Positions 7,631 to 16,240 of a stretch of 64,000 nt of DNA are shown in pieces. The number at the start of each line of letters is the position of its first letter. Position 1 is the first letter of the stretch. The DNA comes from an uncultured Lentisphaerota bacterium (lineage in GTDB: Bacteria; Verrucomicrobiota; Kiritimatiellia; CAIQIC01): the NCBI GenBank assembly GCA_903896925.1, contig CAITZM010000072.1, forward strand, positions 62,001 through 126,000. Reading direction: 5' to 3'. Both the position numbers and the translations under genes were made by a program. Under the pieces are notes generated by a model. That model was not told the DNA's origin. It did not search any database and worked only from the letters and a program-made list of their open reading frames with translations.

Positions 7631-9781
7631 ATGAACAACCTGCGCTCTGACCCCCTGAAGCTGGCCAGCCTTGTCGCTGCCGTCACCGTACTTTTCCCAA
7701 TGGTTGGCAGCCAAGGACAGCCTGTCTCGCAAGGCCCGGCTGGGAAAACTGCGGCTTCCGCTTTCCAACCCCCGGAAAAGCAGCAGCCCCTCGACTCCGC
7801 CCGGGACAGGCCCAACATCGTCGTCATCCTGACCGATGACCTCGGCTTCTCCGACATCGGCTGCTACGGCTCGGAGATTGCGACACCGAATCTCGACCGG
7901 CTGGCGCAGGCTGGCGTGCGCTTCACGCAGTTCTACAACACGGCGAAGTGTCATTCGTCACGCGTCAGCCTGATGTCGGGCCGCTGGTGCAAGCAGGCGG
8001 GTGACACGGGCCTGCAACGCGCGGTGACGGTGCCGGAGGTGCTCGGCGGCGCGGGCTACTTCACGGCGATGGCCGGCAAGTGGCATCTGGACCAGCAGCC
8101 GACCGACTTCGGGTTCCAACGCTACTTCGGCCATCTCTCCGGCGCGACGAGCTATTACAAGGGCGACAAGACGTTCCGGCTCAACGGCCAGCCGTGGGCC
8201 GTGCCGGAAAAGGATTTCTACACAACGGTGGCGAACGTGGATTTCGCGCTCAAGTTTCTGAACGAAGCGCGCGAATCCCAAAAATCTTGGTTTCTCTACC
8301 TCGCCTTCAACGCGCCGCACGGGCCGCTCCAGCCGCTGGAGAGCGACTACAAAAAATATCTGGGCAAGTACGACGCCGGCTGGGACGTGATGCGTGCCGC
8401 GCGCGTGGCGAAGCAGAAGGAGTTGGGCCTGTTTGGTGCGGGCGTCGAGCCGAGCCCGCGGCCTGAGCACATCCCGGCGTGGGCCGCGCTGACGCCGGAG
8501 ATGCGCGCGTGGGAGGCGCGGCGCATGGCGGCCTACGCGGGGTTGATCGATCGCGTGGACCAGGAGCTGGGCCGTCTCTTCGCCGACCTGCAACAGCACG
8601 GCGAGTTCGAAAACACCTTGATCATTTTCCTCTCCGATAATGGCGCTTGTCCCTATGACCGCCGCAGCGTCGGGCGCGAACTGGAGCCCTACAATCGCGA
8701 CTCGTCCTGGAGCGACAGCACCGGATGGGCGTGGGCGCGCAACTCGCCGTTCCGCTACTACAAGCAGAACCAGTTCGAGGGCGGCATCGCGACGCCGGCC
8801 ATCTTCCATTGGCCCGCCGGGCTGAAAACAAAGCCCGGCGCGCTCGTGGACTCGCCGGCGCATCTGGTCGATGTGCTGCCGACACTCGCGGAGATCAGCG
8901 GCGCGAAAATTCCTGCGACGTGGCCGGACCGCGAACCTTCGCCGCTCGCCGGTATCTCCCTCAAGCCGATCCTCGACGGCCAGTCTGTCCCCTCGCGTCC
9001 GCCGATCCATCTGCTCTTCGGCAGCGACCGCGGACTGCGCGATGGCGACTGGAAACTGGTGAGTTTCCAGAGCGAGCCGTGGGAGCTGTATAACCTCGCG
9101 CAGGACCGCACCGAGTTGCACGACGTCGCCAAGCAACATCCGGACATCGTGAAACGGATGGAGCAGCAGTGGACCGAGATGACGAAGAATGTGCTCCACG
9201 CTCCGGCCAAGGATTATACCCCGGTGGCCACGATGCCCTCGCTGCCGCACAAGCATGGACAGTGGACCGATTATACGTCGCTCGACGCCAGCTCCGCTCG
9301 CCACGATGCCGCGAAGCAGAAGAAGCGCGCCAGGAAGACCGAGGCGAAGGCCGAAGCTGCGCGGGACGAAGGCAGCGGCATCCGCGCCCGCGTGAACACC
9401 AAGCTGACCATCGAGGGCGGCGAACTCGTGCTCGCCTGCAGCGGCAACGATTCCGGTCTGTCGTTCGACCAACTGCCTGACCTGAAGGTCCATGGCCCCT
9501 ACAAGCTGGTCTTCAACCTTCAGAGCAAGGCGGGCGGTGGCGGTCAGATCTTTTGGACCCTGGATGCCGGGACCAAACTCCCCAAGGGCCAACATCAAGC
9601 GTTCGAAGTGCGTCACGACGACGACTGGCAGCAGATCACTTTGAAAATCGACACGGAAGGAAAGTTGTACGCGCTGCGGCTCGATCCCTGTTCCGCCCCC
9701 GGCACAGTGCGCATCAAGGACCTCAAACTGCTCGACGCCGCGGGCCAGACGCTGCACGCGTGGCCGTCCAAGGAAAAGTGA
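7631..9781 (+). CDS. Secreted sulfatase with C-terminal beta-sandwich extension
   Basis: This is about 716 residues, longer than the usual 450-550. It has a signal peptide (hydrophobic SLVAAVTVLFPMVG), a repeat-derived linker to about residue 60, then the sulfatase domain from RPNIVVILTDDLGF. Cys107 in CHSSRVSLMSG is the expected formylglycine site, with Ser where Pro is more common. MAGKWHL, SDNGACPYD and QFEGGIATPAIFHW are conserved blocks. After a charged KKRARKTEAKAEAA linker, residues ~580-716 form a beta-rich module that may bind carbohydrate. It follows the previous sulfatase by 42 bp and precedes the next by 10 bp, consistent with one transcript. Confidence 0.92.
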   Translation: MNNLRSDPLKLASLVAAVTVLFPMVGSQGQPVSQGPAGKTAASAFQPPEKQQPLDSARDRPNIVVILTDDLGFSDIGCYGSEIATPNLDRLAQAGVRFTQFYNTAKCHSSRVSLMSGRWCKQAGDTGLQRAVTVPEVLGGAGYFTAMAGKWHLDQQPTDFGFQRYFGHLSGATSYYKGDKTFRLNGQPWAVPEKDFYTTVANVDFALKFLNEARESQKSWFLYLAFNAPHGPLQPLESDYKKYLGKYDAGWDVMRAARVAKQKELGLFGAGVEPSPRPEHIPAWAALTPEMRAWEARRMAAYAGLIDRVDQELGRLFADLQQHGEFENTLIIFLSDNGACPYDRRSVGRELEPYNRDSSWSDSTGWAWARNSPFRYYKQNQFEGGIATPAIFHWPAGLKTKPGALVDSPAHLVDVLPTLAEISGAKIPATWPDREPSPLAGISLKPILDGQSVPSRPPIHLLFGSDRGLRDGDWKLVSFQSEPWELYNLAQDRTELHDVAKQHPDIVKRMEQQWTEMTKNVLHAPAKDYTPVATMPSLPHKHGQWTDYTSLDASSARHDAAKQKKRARKTEAKAEAARDEGSGIRARVNTKLTIEGGELVLACSGNDSGLSFDQLPDLKVHGPYKLVFNLQSKAGGGGQIFWTLDAGTKLPKGQHQAFEVRHDDDWQQITLKIDTEGKLYALRLDPCSAPGTVRIKDLKLLDAAGQTLHAWPSKEK
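7692..7710. repeat. TTCCAA-type palindrome in frame in sulfatase leader
   Basis: Reads TTTTCCCAATGGTTGGCAG and encodes FPMVGS at the end of the signal peptide core. A more degenerate copy (SQGPAGK) follows near 7727-7749. Confidence 0.65.
7762..7779. repeat. TTCCAA-type palindrome in frame in sulfatase linker
   Basis: Reads TTTCCAACCCCCGGAAAA and encodes FQPPEK, in the second frame used by downstream copies in other sulfatases. Confidence 0.6.
7787..7811. repeat. In-frame copy of the TTCGACTCCGCTCAGGGCAGG repeat
   Basis: CCCCTCGACTCCGCCCGGGA continuing into CAGGC encodes LDSARDR directly before the PNIV start of the sulfatase domain. The same sequence recurs at 14953, 23001 and 46679. Confidence 0.6.
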
Positions 9782-9791
9782 GCTGAAGAAT

Positions 9792-11207
9792 ATGAATACA
9801 CGACGGGATTTTCTGAAGTTGGCGGGTTATGGCGCGGTTGGCGCGGCGCTGTTTCCAAGGGTTGGATCTGCGGCAGGGCAGGTATCCCAAGGGTTGGAAT
9901 CCGCCTCCGCCCAAGCGGCGGCGGACAAGCACGGCAAGCCGCGGCGCCCCAATATCGTTTTCATTCTCGCCGACGATCTCGGCTTCGAGTCGCTCGGCTG
10001 TTACGGTGGCGTGACCTACAAAGGCTTGGGGCCCGTAAAGACGCCCAATCTGGACGCGATGGCCAAGGGCGGCCTGCTGTTCAAGCAGTGCTTCGCCTGT
10101 CCGGTCTGCTCCCCGGCGCGGTCGGAGGCGCTCACGGGCAAGTACAACTTCCGGGTGGGCTTCCGGCGGATCCTGAGCCAGCCGGGCGTGGTGGACCGGT
10201 TGGATCACAAAGCGCATCCGACGGTGGCCCAGCGGCTCAAGGAGTCGGGCTATGTCACGGCGCTGGTCGGCAAATGGCACCTGGGACCCCCGTTCACCAA
10301 GGGCAAAGAGATCGAGGAGATTCCGAAATCGGCGGACGCGGACACGGACTATCCCCATCCGCGCGACTGCGGTTTCGACCGGCAGTGCATTTTCAGCGGC
10401 GGGCACCTGGGCACCTATGGCGAACCCAAGCCGGGCCAGTACACGCCGGAACTGCTGCAGCAATGGACGCTGCGGTTTCTCGACAGCCGCAAGGACAAGC
10501 CGGAACCGTTCTTCATCTACTATGCCTCGCCGATCCCCCACGGCCCGCTGTTCCCCACCCCGCTCAATCCGGACGGCAAGCGGGACAAGGTCCGCGGCGA
10601 CCTTTCGAACTATCCCTATCTGGTCGAGTACCTGGACCAGCAGGTCGGCGAGCTGCTGGCCAGGCTGACGACGCTGGGCTTGCGCGAAAATACGCTGGTG
10701 ATGTTTGCGGGTGACAACGGCAGCTATGGCGTGACCACCCAGATGCGCGATGGCCGCGAAGTCACCGGCGGCAAGGGGTCGCCGGCGGACACCGGCGCGT
10801 GGGTGCCGCTGCTGGCCAGCTGGCCCGGCGTGGTTCCGGCCGGCAGCGTGTATGAGGGCCTGGTCGATTTCACCGACCTGCTGCCGACCTGCCTGGAACT
10901 GGCCGGCGCGACGCCGCACGCGGGTGTGGATGGCGTCAGCTTTGCGCCGCAACTCGCCGGTCAACCCGGCCAACCGCGGGAGTGGGTGTTTGTGCTGGGC
11001 GGTGACCGCTGGTACGCCCGCGAAACCAAGTGGAAGCTCAACAATACCCGCCAACTGCTCGATGTGAGCAATTCGCCTTATGCCGAAACCTTGGTAAAGC
11101 CCCAAGATGACACGCCTGCATCCAAGGCGGCACGCTCGCGGTTGCAAGCCGTGCTCTACAAGCTGAATCCGGGCAAAGGTGAAGCACGGACGAAACGGCA
11201 GAAGTGA
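9792..11207 (+). CDS. Tat-exported sulfatase
   Basis: This is about 471 residues with a twin-arginine leader at the extreme N-terminus (MNTRRDFLKLAG). The fold begins at RRPNIVFILADDLGF; Cys106 in CSPARSEALTG is the expected formylglycine site. VGKWHLGPP, FAGDNGSYG and TGGKGSPADTG are conserved active-site or substrate-loop blocks. It is a close paralogue of the sulfatase at 14858: CPVCSPARSE, ALTGKYNFR and the KAARSRL tail match almost word for word, so the two probably arose by duplication. The linker holds two palindrome copies in frame. The stop overlaps the GTG of the next gene by 4 bp. Confidence 0.93.
   Translation: MNTRRDFLKLAGYGAVGAALFPRVGSAAGQVSQGLESASAQAAADKHGKPRRPNIVFILADDLGFESLGCYGGVTYKGLGPVKTPNLDAMAKGGLLFKQCFACPVCSPARSEALTGKYNFRVGFRRILSQPGVVDRLDHKAHPTVAQRLKESGYVTALVGKWHLGPPFTKGKEIEEIPKSADADTDYPHPRDCGFDRQCIFSGGHLGTYGEPKPGQYTPELLQQWTLRFLDSRKDKPEPFFIYYASPIPHGPLFPTPLNPDGKRDKVRGDLSNYPYLVEYLDQQVGELLARLTTLGLRENTLVMFAGDNGSYGVTTQMRDGREVTGGKGSPADTGAWVPLLASWPGVVPAGSVYEGLVDFTDLLPTCLELAGATPHAGVDGVSFAPQLAGQPGQPREWVFVLGGDRWYARETKWKLNNTRQLLDVSNSPYAETLVKPQDDTPASKAARSRLQAVLYKLNPGKGEARTKRQK
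9852..9899. repeat. Two TTCCAA-type palindromes in frame in Tat sulfatase linker
   Basis: TTTCCAAGGGTTGGA (9852-9866, encoding FPRVGS) and ATCCCAAGGGTTGGAA (9884-9899, encoding SQGLES) are separated by 17 bp and read in two different frames. Confidence 0.7.
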
Positions 11208-12481
11208 AAAACCTTTCTCCAAGCTGTGCCGGCTTGTTGACCGCGTGTGCAACCTTTGCCGTGGTGCTGAACGGTTGCGTGTCGCAACCGGCCAAGCCAG
11301 GCGAGGCGGGGGCGCGGCCTTTGCTCGGTGTGATCCGCTGGGACATGTATACCGGCGACCCCTTCACCACGCACAAGCAGGAGTTTGGCTTCCTCAAGCC
11401 GGAGCCGTATCAATGGCGCGCGCCTTTTTTTGTCCGGCGCACGGGGAATCCGGAAGCACCGCTGGGCTTCAATCCTGACAATGCGCCGCAGGTCTATCAG
11501 CAGGCGATGGAGCAGGAGATCGGGTTCGCAGCCTCGGCCGGGATTGACTACTGGGCCTTTGGCTATGAGGCGCATCCGCCCGCCGGCGTGCGCCGCTGCC
11601 TGCGCGACGCGCTGGATGCCTATCTGGCCAGCCCCCGGAAGAGCCGGATCAAGTTCTGCGTGGTGGTGAACTGCCCTGACGTCGCCAAGGTGGCCTACTA
11701 CGAACCGCCGAGCCTGCGGCACTCCGAGGGCGAAATCGCGCAGGATTGGAACACCAATTATGTCGCGGACATCGTCGCGCTGAGCAAGCAGCCGACCTAC
11801 CAACGCGTGCTCGGCAACCGTCCCCTGATCTATCTCTATATGCCGGAACTTCTCGGCGAAGGCCGCCGCCACACCCCTGCGCCTGCGCCGCGCATCGAAC
11901 GCTGTCTGCGGGAGTTGCGGGAACAGTTGACGGCCGCCGGAGTCGGTAATCCGTATATCGCCGGCATGATCAACGAGCAAGCGGGCGAGTGGGAACTGCT
12001 CTACGACAAGGGTCTGCTCGATGGCGTCACCCTCTATCATCAACGCTACGGGGGCACCAACCTGCAGTACGGGACGTTATGGGGCCATATCAAGAGCAAG
12101 ACGCTCTGCGGCACCTTCCAGCGGCCCGACTTGAAGGTCATCCCACCCACCATGTCCGGGGCCAATGGCATGCCGCGCTACAAGGTGGGTGGAGCGTTTC
12201 CCGTGTGGGACTGGAGCGAGCCGGCCCCCGGCGAACTGACCGCCCATCTTTTTGGCGCGTTCAATTACGTGGCGGAGAATCCGGCGAAGTGCGAGGCCCG
12301 GACGGTGATCATGTATGCGTGGAACGAACACTCCGAAGGCGGCTTCCTTTGTCCGACGATGGGCACGGCGCCCGACTATCGGCCCGTTACACGCCAGCTT
12401 GACGAGCTGGCGGAAGCGCTCACGCATTGGATGCCGCCCGCGTCCCGCAAACGGTCAGGGAAAGAGTCCGGCCATGAATAA
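11204..12481 (+). CDS. Lipoprotein with GH99-like catalytic domain
   Basis: This is about 425 residues from a GTG overlapping the preceding TGA. The leader ends in a lipobox (LNGC, Cys25), so the protein should be anchored to a membrane. GVIRWDMYTGDP, IGFAASAGIDYWAFGYE, NRPLIYLYMPE and the C-terminal YAWNEHSEGG are the pattern of GH99-like and WbsX-associated TIM-barrel domains; family members act as endo-type alpha-mannosidases or on related glycans. The glutamates in WNEHSEGG are candidate catalytic residues. The substrate is unknown; the context suggests a sulfated polysaccharide. It overlaps the next gene by 8 bp. Confidence 0.72.
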   Translation: MKNLSPSCAGLLTACATFAVVLNGCVSQPAKPGEAGARPLLGVIRWDMYTGDPFTTHKQEFGFLKPEPYQWRAPFFVRRTGNPEAPLGFNPDNAPQVYQQAMEQEIGFAASAGIDYWAFGYEAHPPAGVRRCLRDALDAYLASPRKSRIKFCVVVNCPDVAKVAYYEPPSLRHSEGEIAQDWNTNYVADIVALSKQPTYQRVLGNRPLIYLYMPELLGEGRRHTPAPAPRIERCLRELREQLTAAGVGNPYIAGMINEQAGEWELLYDKGLLDGVTLYHQRYGGTNLQYGTLWGHIKSKTLCGTFQRPDLKVIPPTMSGANGMPRYKVGGAFPVWDWSEPAPGELTAHLFGAFNYVAENPAKCEARTVIMYAWNEHSEGGFLCPTMGTAPDYRPVTRQLDELAEALTHWMPPASRKRSGKESGHE

Positions 12482-14861
12482 AAATATCTGGATTACCTTG
12501 TGCCTCGTGGCGACCACAGCAGCGGCCGAAGGGCCGCGCCAGGCCTTCCAGTTCCTGCGCATCGGCGAGGTGCAGCCGCGCGGCTGGCTGCTGGAACAGA
12601 TTTGCATGGATGCGACCAACGGCTACGGGCGCGTGCTGGACCGGTTGACCGGGCGGATCGAGTTGCCGGTCTTCGATACCGCCAAGAAGACGGTACTGGT
12701 CAAGCCGAAGCTCGGCGAGGTCTGGTGGAACGGCGAGACCACGGGTAACTGGCTCGATGGCCTGGTCCGCACCGCGTATCTCTCCGGCGACGCCGCGGCC
12801 AGGCGCCAGGTGGACGAGCTGGTCGCGCGCATCCTCGCCATGCAGGAGCCCGATGGCTATCTCGGCACCTATCCGAAGGCCCTGCGCTACGAGTCGCCGG
12901 TGACCGCGAAGAACGGCGAGTTGTGGTCGCAGACCTGCCTGTTCCGCGGCTTGCTCGCCTACCACGAGCTGACCGGCCGGCGCGATGTGCTCGACGCCGT
13001 CGGACGTGCGGCGCAACTGATGCTCTCGCAGTACAGCCCTGCCCGGCCATATTGGAAAGAGGGCAGCGTGGGCGGCGGTGGCGGGCCGGGCCACGACCTC
13101 ATGTTCGTGGATGTGTGCGAGTGGTTGTACCGGCTCACCGGCGACAAGAGTTACGTCGCCTTCGCGCAGTTCCTGTACGACGGTTACAGCGAGCTGGTTG
13201 ATCTGCGCGAATACGACATCCAGTTGCGTCGGCTTGCGGACATGAGCCAGCTCTTCGCCGGCCACGGTGCGCACACGATGGAGCACCTGCGCGTGCCGCT
13301 CTTCGTCCGTTACGCGACCGGCGGCGAGAAATACCGAGTGGCGGCGGAAAACTGCTTTCCGAAAACGGCCCGGCATCTATCCGCCGGCGGCGCGTGCATC
13401 AGCGATGAAGGCGTGGGCCGGCGGCCCGGCAGTCCGTACATCGGCTGCGAATACTGCACGATGCTGGAGCTGCTTCACAGCCTCCAGTCCGGCGTCGAGA
13501 AGACCGGCCACGCCCCGCTCGCGGATTGGATCGAGGTGCTGGCCTTCAACTCCGCCGAGGGCGCGCGGCAACGCGACGGCCGGGCGATCCAGTATTGCAC
13601 CGTGGACAACCAGTTCTCGGCTGCGGCCAAGGACGTCCATCGGCGCGGGAAATTTTCGCCCACGCACGAGGACGTCGCGGTCTGCTGCCCGGTGACGGCG
13701 CTGAAGTTCTTCCCGTATTTCGTCAACGAGCTATGGATGAAGACCGCGGCGGGCGATGGCCTCGTGGCGGTGAGCTACGCACCGAACGAACTCCAGACCC
13801 GGATCAACGGCGTCAACGTGCGGATTGAATCCGACACCAGCTATCCGTTCGAGGACGAGGTGCGGATGACCGTCACGCCGGAGAAGCCGCTCATGTGTTC
13901 CCTCCGCCTGCGCGTCCCCGGCTGGTCGGGCGCCATGCAGATCGCCGCGCCGGGCGCCAGCGTGACCGAAACCGCCGGCTGGCGCGTGCTCACCAAGGAG
14001 TGGCAGGCGGGTGACCGCATCGTGCTGAAGTTCAATCCGTCCGTTGAACGCAAGACCATGGCCAACGGTGAAAGCTATTGGCAGCGCGGCCCGCTGGTCT
14101 ACGCGCTGCCGCTGGCTACCGAATGCAAACAGATCAAGACTTATCCCGTCGCCGGCTTCGGCGACTACGAACTCGCGCCACAGGCCGGTGCAGCCTGGAA
14201 CTATGCCGTGGACGAAACGAACCCGGCGTTTCGGTTCGTGCTAGCAACCACGCAAGGCAATCCCTGGGTGGCCTCGCCGGTGCGACTGGCCGGCCCACTG
14301 ATCAACTGTAAATCCGGACGGAGCGAGCCGGTGGAGTTGGTGCCCATGGGCGGAAGCTTGCTGCGTCGGGTTGCATTCCCGGATATGGCAGCGATCCGCG
14401 CACTGGCCGCGCAGGCCGGGATGCTGAAGGGCACGCTGAACCTTGCGCGACAGTCGCGCGTGACCGCCTCCAGTTCGGCGAAGGGTTACTCGCCACAGGC
14501 AGTTGCGGACGGCGTCCTGGAAGGTTTCCCTGAAAATCTTGCCGCCGAATGGGCGAGCCAGCACGAAACGGTCGGCGCGAAGGTAAAGCTGACCTGGGAC
14601 AAGCCGATGACGGTCGGGAGCGTGTGGCTTTTCGACCGGCCCAATCCGGCGGATCACGTGGTCGCCACAAAACTGAGTTTCAGTGACGGCTCCAGTGAGA
14701 CGGTCGGCGAGTTGCCCAACGAGGGCGCAACACCGTTCAAGCTGAGCTTCCCCGCCAAGACCATCACGTGGATGGATGTCGTCGTCACCAAGGTCGGACC
14801 CAAAACCAAGAACTCCGGCTTCGCGGAAATCGCTGTGTTTTCCAAGGAGCCCACGCCATGA
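12474..14861 (+). CDS. GH127-like (DUF1680) glycosidase with C-terminal discoidin-like module
   Basis: This is about 795 residues. The ATG at 12474 opens a signal peptide (MNKNIWITLCLVATTAAAEG), so I prefer it to the longer frame upstream. TWWNG-like WWNGETTGNWLDGL, CLFRGLLAYHELTG, EHLRVPLFVRYATGG, IGCEYCTMLEL (~324) and VCCPVTALKFFPYF (~402) are hallmark blocks of the DUF1680/GH127 family, which cleaves beta-L-arabinofuranosides using a Cys nucleophile bound to zinc; the cysteines in CEYC and VCCP are the likely ligands and nucleophile. Residues ~655-795 look like an F5/8 type C carbohydrate-binding domain. It overlaps genes on both sides by 4-8 bp. Confidence 0.85.
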   Translation: MNKNIWITLCLVATTAAAEGPRQAFQFLRIGEVQPRGWLLEQICMDATNGYGRVLDRLTGRIELPVFDTAKKTVLVKPKLGEVWWNGETTGNWLDGLVRTAYLSGDAAARRQVDELVARILAMQEPDGYLGTYPKALRYESPVTAKNGELWSQTCLFRGLLAYHELTGRRDVLDAVGRAAQLMLSQYSPARPYWKEGSVGGGGGPGHDLMFVDVCEWLYRLTGDKSYVAFAQFLYDGYSELVDLREYDIQLRRLADMSQLFAGHGAHTMEHLRVPLFVRYATGGEKYRVAAENCFPKTARHLSAGGACISDEGVGRRPGSPYIGCEYCTMLELLHSLQSGVEKTGHAPLADWIEVLAFNSAEGARQRDGRAIQYCTVDNQFSAAAKDVHRRGKFSPTHEDVAVCCPVTALKFFPYFVNELWMKTAAGDGLVAVSYAPNELQTRINGVNVRIESDTSYPFEDEVRMTVTPEKPLMCSLRLRVPGWSGAMQIAAPGASVTETAGWRVLTKEWQAGDRIVLKFNPSVERKTMANGESYWQRGPLVYALPLATECKQIKTYPVAGFGDYELAPQAGAAWNYAVDETNPAFRFVLATTQGNPWVASPVRLAGPLINCKSGRSEPVELVPMGGSLLRRVAFPDMAAIRALAAQAGMLKGTLNLARQSRVTASSSAKGYSPQAVADGVLEGFPENLAAEWASQHETVGAKVKLTWDKPMTVGSVWLFDRPNPADHVVATKLSFSDGSSETVGELPNEGATPFKLSFPAKTITWMDVVVTKVGPKTKNSGFAEIAVFSKEPTP

Positions 14862-16234
14862 CGAAGCGCAGGGATTTTCTGAAGCTGGCGGGCCTCGGCG
14901 CGGTCGGCGCGTCACTTTTTCCACTCCTTGGGAAAACCGCACCTGCCACTGCCCCCTTCGACTCCGCTCATGGCAAGCACCCCTTGGAAAACAAGGCGGT
15001 GAAGCGTCCCAACATCATCTTCATTCTCGCGGACGATCTCGGGTTCGAGACGCTGGGTTGCTACGGCGGCGTGAACTACAAGGGGCTCGGGCCGGTGAAG
15101 ACACCGCATCTCGACGCCCTCGCCCAGGGTGGCATGTTGTTCAAGTATTGCTTCGCCTGTCCGGTCTGTTCGCCGGCGCGCTCGGAGGTGCTCACCGGGA
15201 AATATAATTTCCGCACCGGCTTCCACGACATCGCGGGCCGCAGCGGCGCAACCACGAGCCTGGACACCCGTGCACACCCGACGGTGGCGATGCAGCTCAA
15301 GGCCGCGGGCTATGTCACCGCCATCGTCGGCAAGTGGCATCTGGGCCCGCCGGAGTCCATGCAGGAAATTCCGACGACCGCGGCAGCGGACACGGACTAT
15401 CCGCATCCGCGCGAGTGCGGCTTCGATCACCAGTGCATCCTCGGCGGTGCGCATCTGGTGCGCTACGGTGCGCCGAAGCAGGGCGAGTACACGCCGGAGC
15501 GGATGCAGGCGTGGACGCTGCGCTTCCTCGCGAGCCGCAAGGGCCAAGCCGAGCCGTTCTTCCTCTACTACGCCTCGCCGATACCGCACGACCCGCTGTT
15601 GCCGACGCCGCTGAATCCCGATATGCCGCAGGCCAAGGGCAAGGCGGGTAATCTCAAGAACTTCCCCTATCTCGTGCAGTACCTCGACCAGCAGGTGGGT
15701 GAGCTGCTGAAGAAGCTCGACGAACTGGGGCTGCGGGAGAGCACGCTCGTCATGTTTTCCGGCGACAACGGCACGCGCGGGGTCGTAACCGAGATGCGCG
15801 ACGGCCGCGAAGTCCATGGCGGCAAGGGCTCGCTGCTCGATACCGGCTCGCGCGTGCCGCTGCTGGCGAACTGGCCTGGCGTGATCCGCGCCGGCACGAG
15901 CTACGAGGGGCTGGTGGATTTCTCCGACATCGCGCCCACCTGCCTCGAACTGGCGGGCGCGCAGGCGCTGGAGAAACTTGATGGCGTCAGCTTCGCGCCG
16001 CAACTGCGCGGCGAGCCCGGCCAGCCGCGCGCGTGGGTCCATACACTGTTCAATGTTTGGTATTTCGTTCGCGATGCCCGGTGGAAGCTGCGTGAAACCG
16101 GCAACCTCTACGACGTCAGCCATGCGCCCTACGAGGAAAAGTTGATCGCGCCGGCGAACGATACGCCGGAATCCAAAGCCGCGCGCGCCCGGCTGGGTGC
16201 GGTCATGCGCCAGTTGCATCCGCAGAAATCTTGA
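14858..16234 (+). CDS. Tat-exported sulfatase, paralogue of the 9792 sulfatase
   Basis: This is about 458 residues. AAGGAG at 14844-14849 lies eight bases before the ATG at 14858, which is itself inside the upstream stop (ATGA). The leader MTKRRDFLKLAG is twin-arginine. The sulfatase fold starts at RPNIIFILADDLGF; Cys104 in CSPARSEVLTG is the expected formylglycine site. Conserved blocks VGKWHLGPP, FSGDNGTRG and HGGKGSLLDTG match the 9792 gene closely, so the pair brackets the GH99-like and GH127-like genes. The linker carries both repeat families in frame: FPLLGK, DSAHGK and PLENK. Confidence 0.93.
   Translation: MTKRRDFLKLAGLGAVGASLFPLLGKTAPATAPFDSAHGKHPLENKAVKRPNIIFILADDLGFETLGCYGGVNYKGLGPVKTPHLDALAQGGMLFKYCFACPVCSPARSEVLTGKYNFRTGFHDIAGRSGATTSLDTRAHPTVAMQLKAAGYVTAIVGKWHLGPPESMQEIPTTAAADTDYPHPRECGFDHQCILGGAHLVRYGAPKQGEYTPERMQAWTLRFLASRKGQAEPFFLYYASPIPHDPLLPTPLNPDMPQAKGKAGNLKNFPYLVQYLDQQVGELLKKLDELGLRESTLVMFSGDNGTRGVVTEMRDGREVHGGKGSLLDTGSRVPLLANWPGVIRAGTSYEGLVDFSDIAPTCLELAGAQALEKLDGVSFAPQLRGEPGQPRAWVHTLFNVWYFVRDARWKLRETGNLYDVSHAPYEEKLIAPANDTPESKAARARLGAVMRQLHPQKS
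14916..14992. repeat. TTCCAA-type palindromes and TTCGACTCC repeat in frame in sulfatase linker
   Basis: TTTTTCCACTCCTTGGGAAAA (14916-14936 region, encoding FPLLGK), then CCCTTCGACTCCGCTCATGG (within 14953-14976, encoding FDSAHGK), then the half-site CCCCTTGGAAAAC (14980-14992, encoding PLENK). All three lie between the Tat core and the sulfatase domain. Confidence 0.65.
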
Positions 16235-16240
16235 GAGCCT

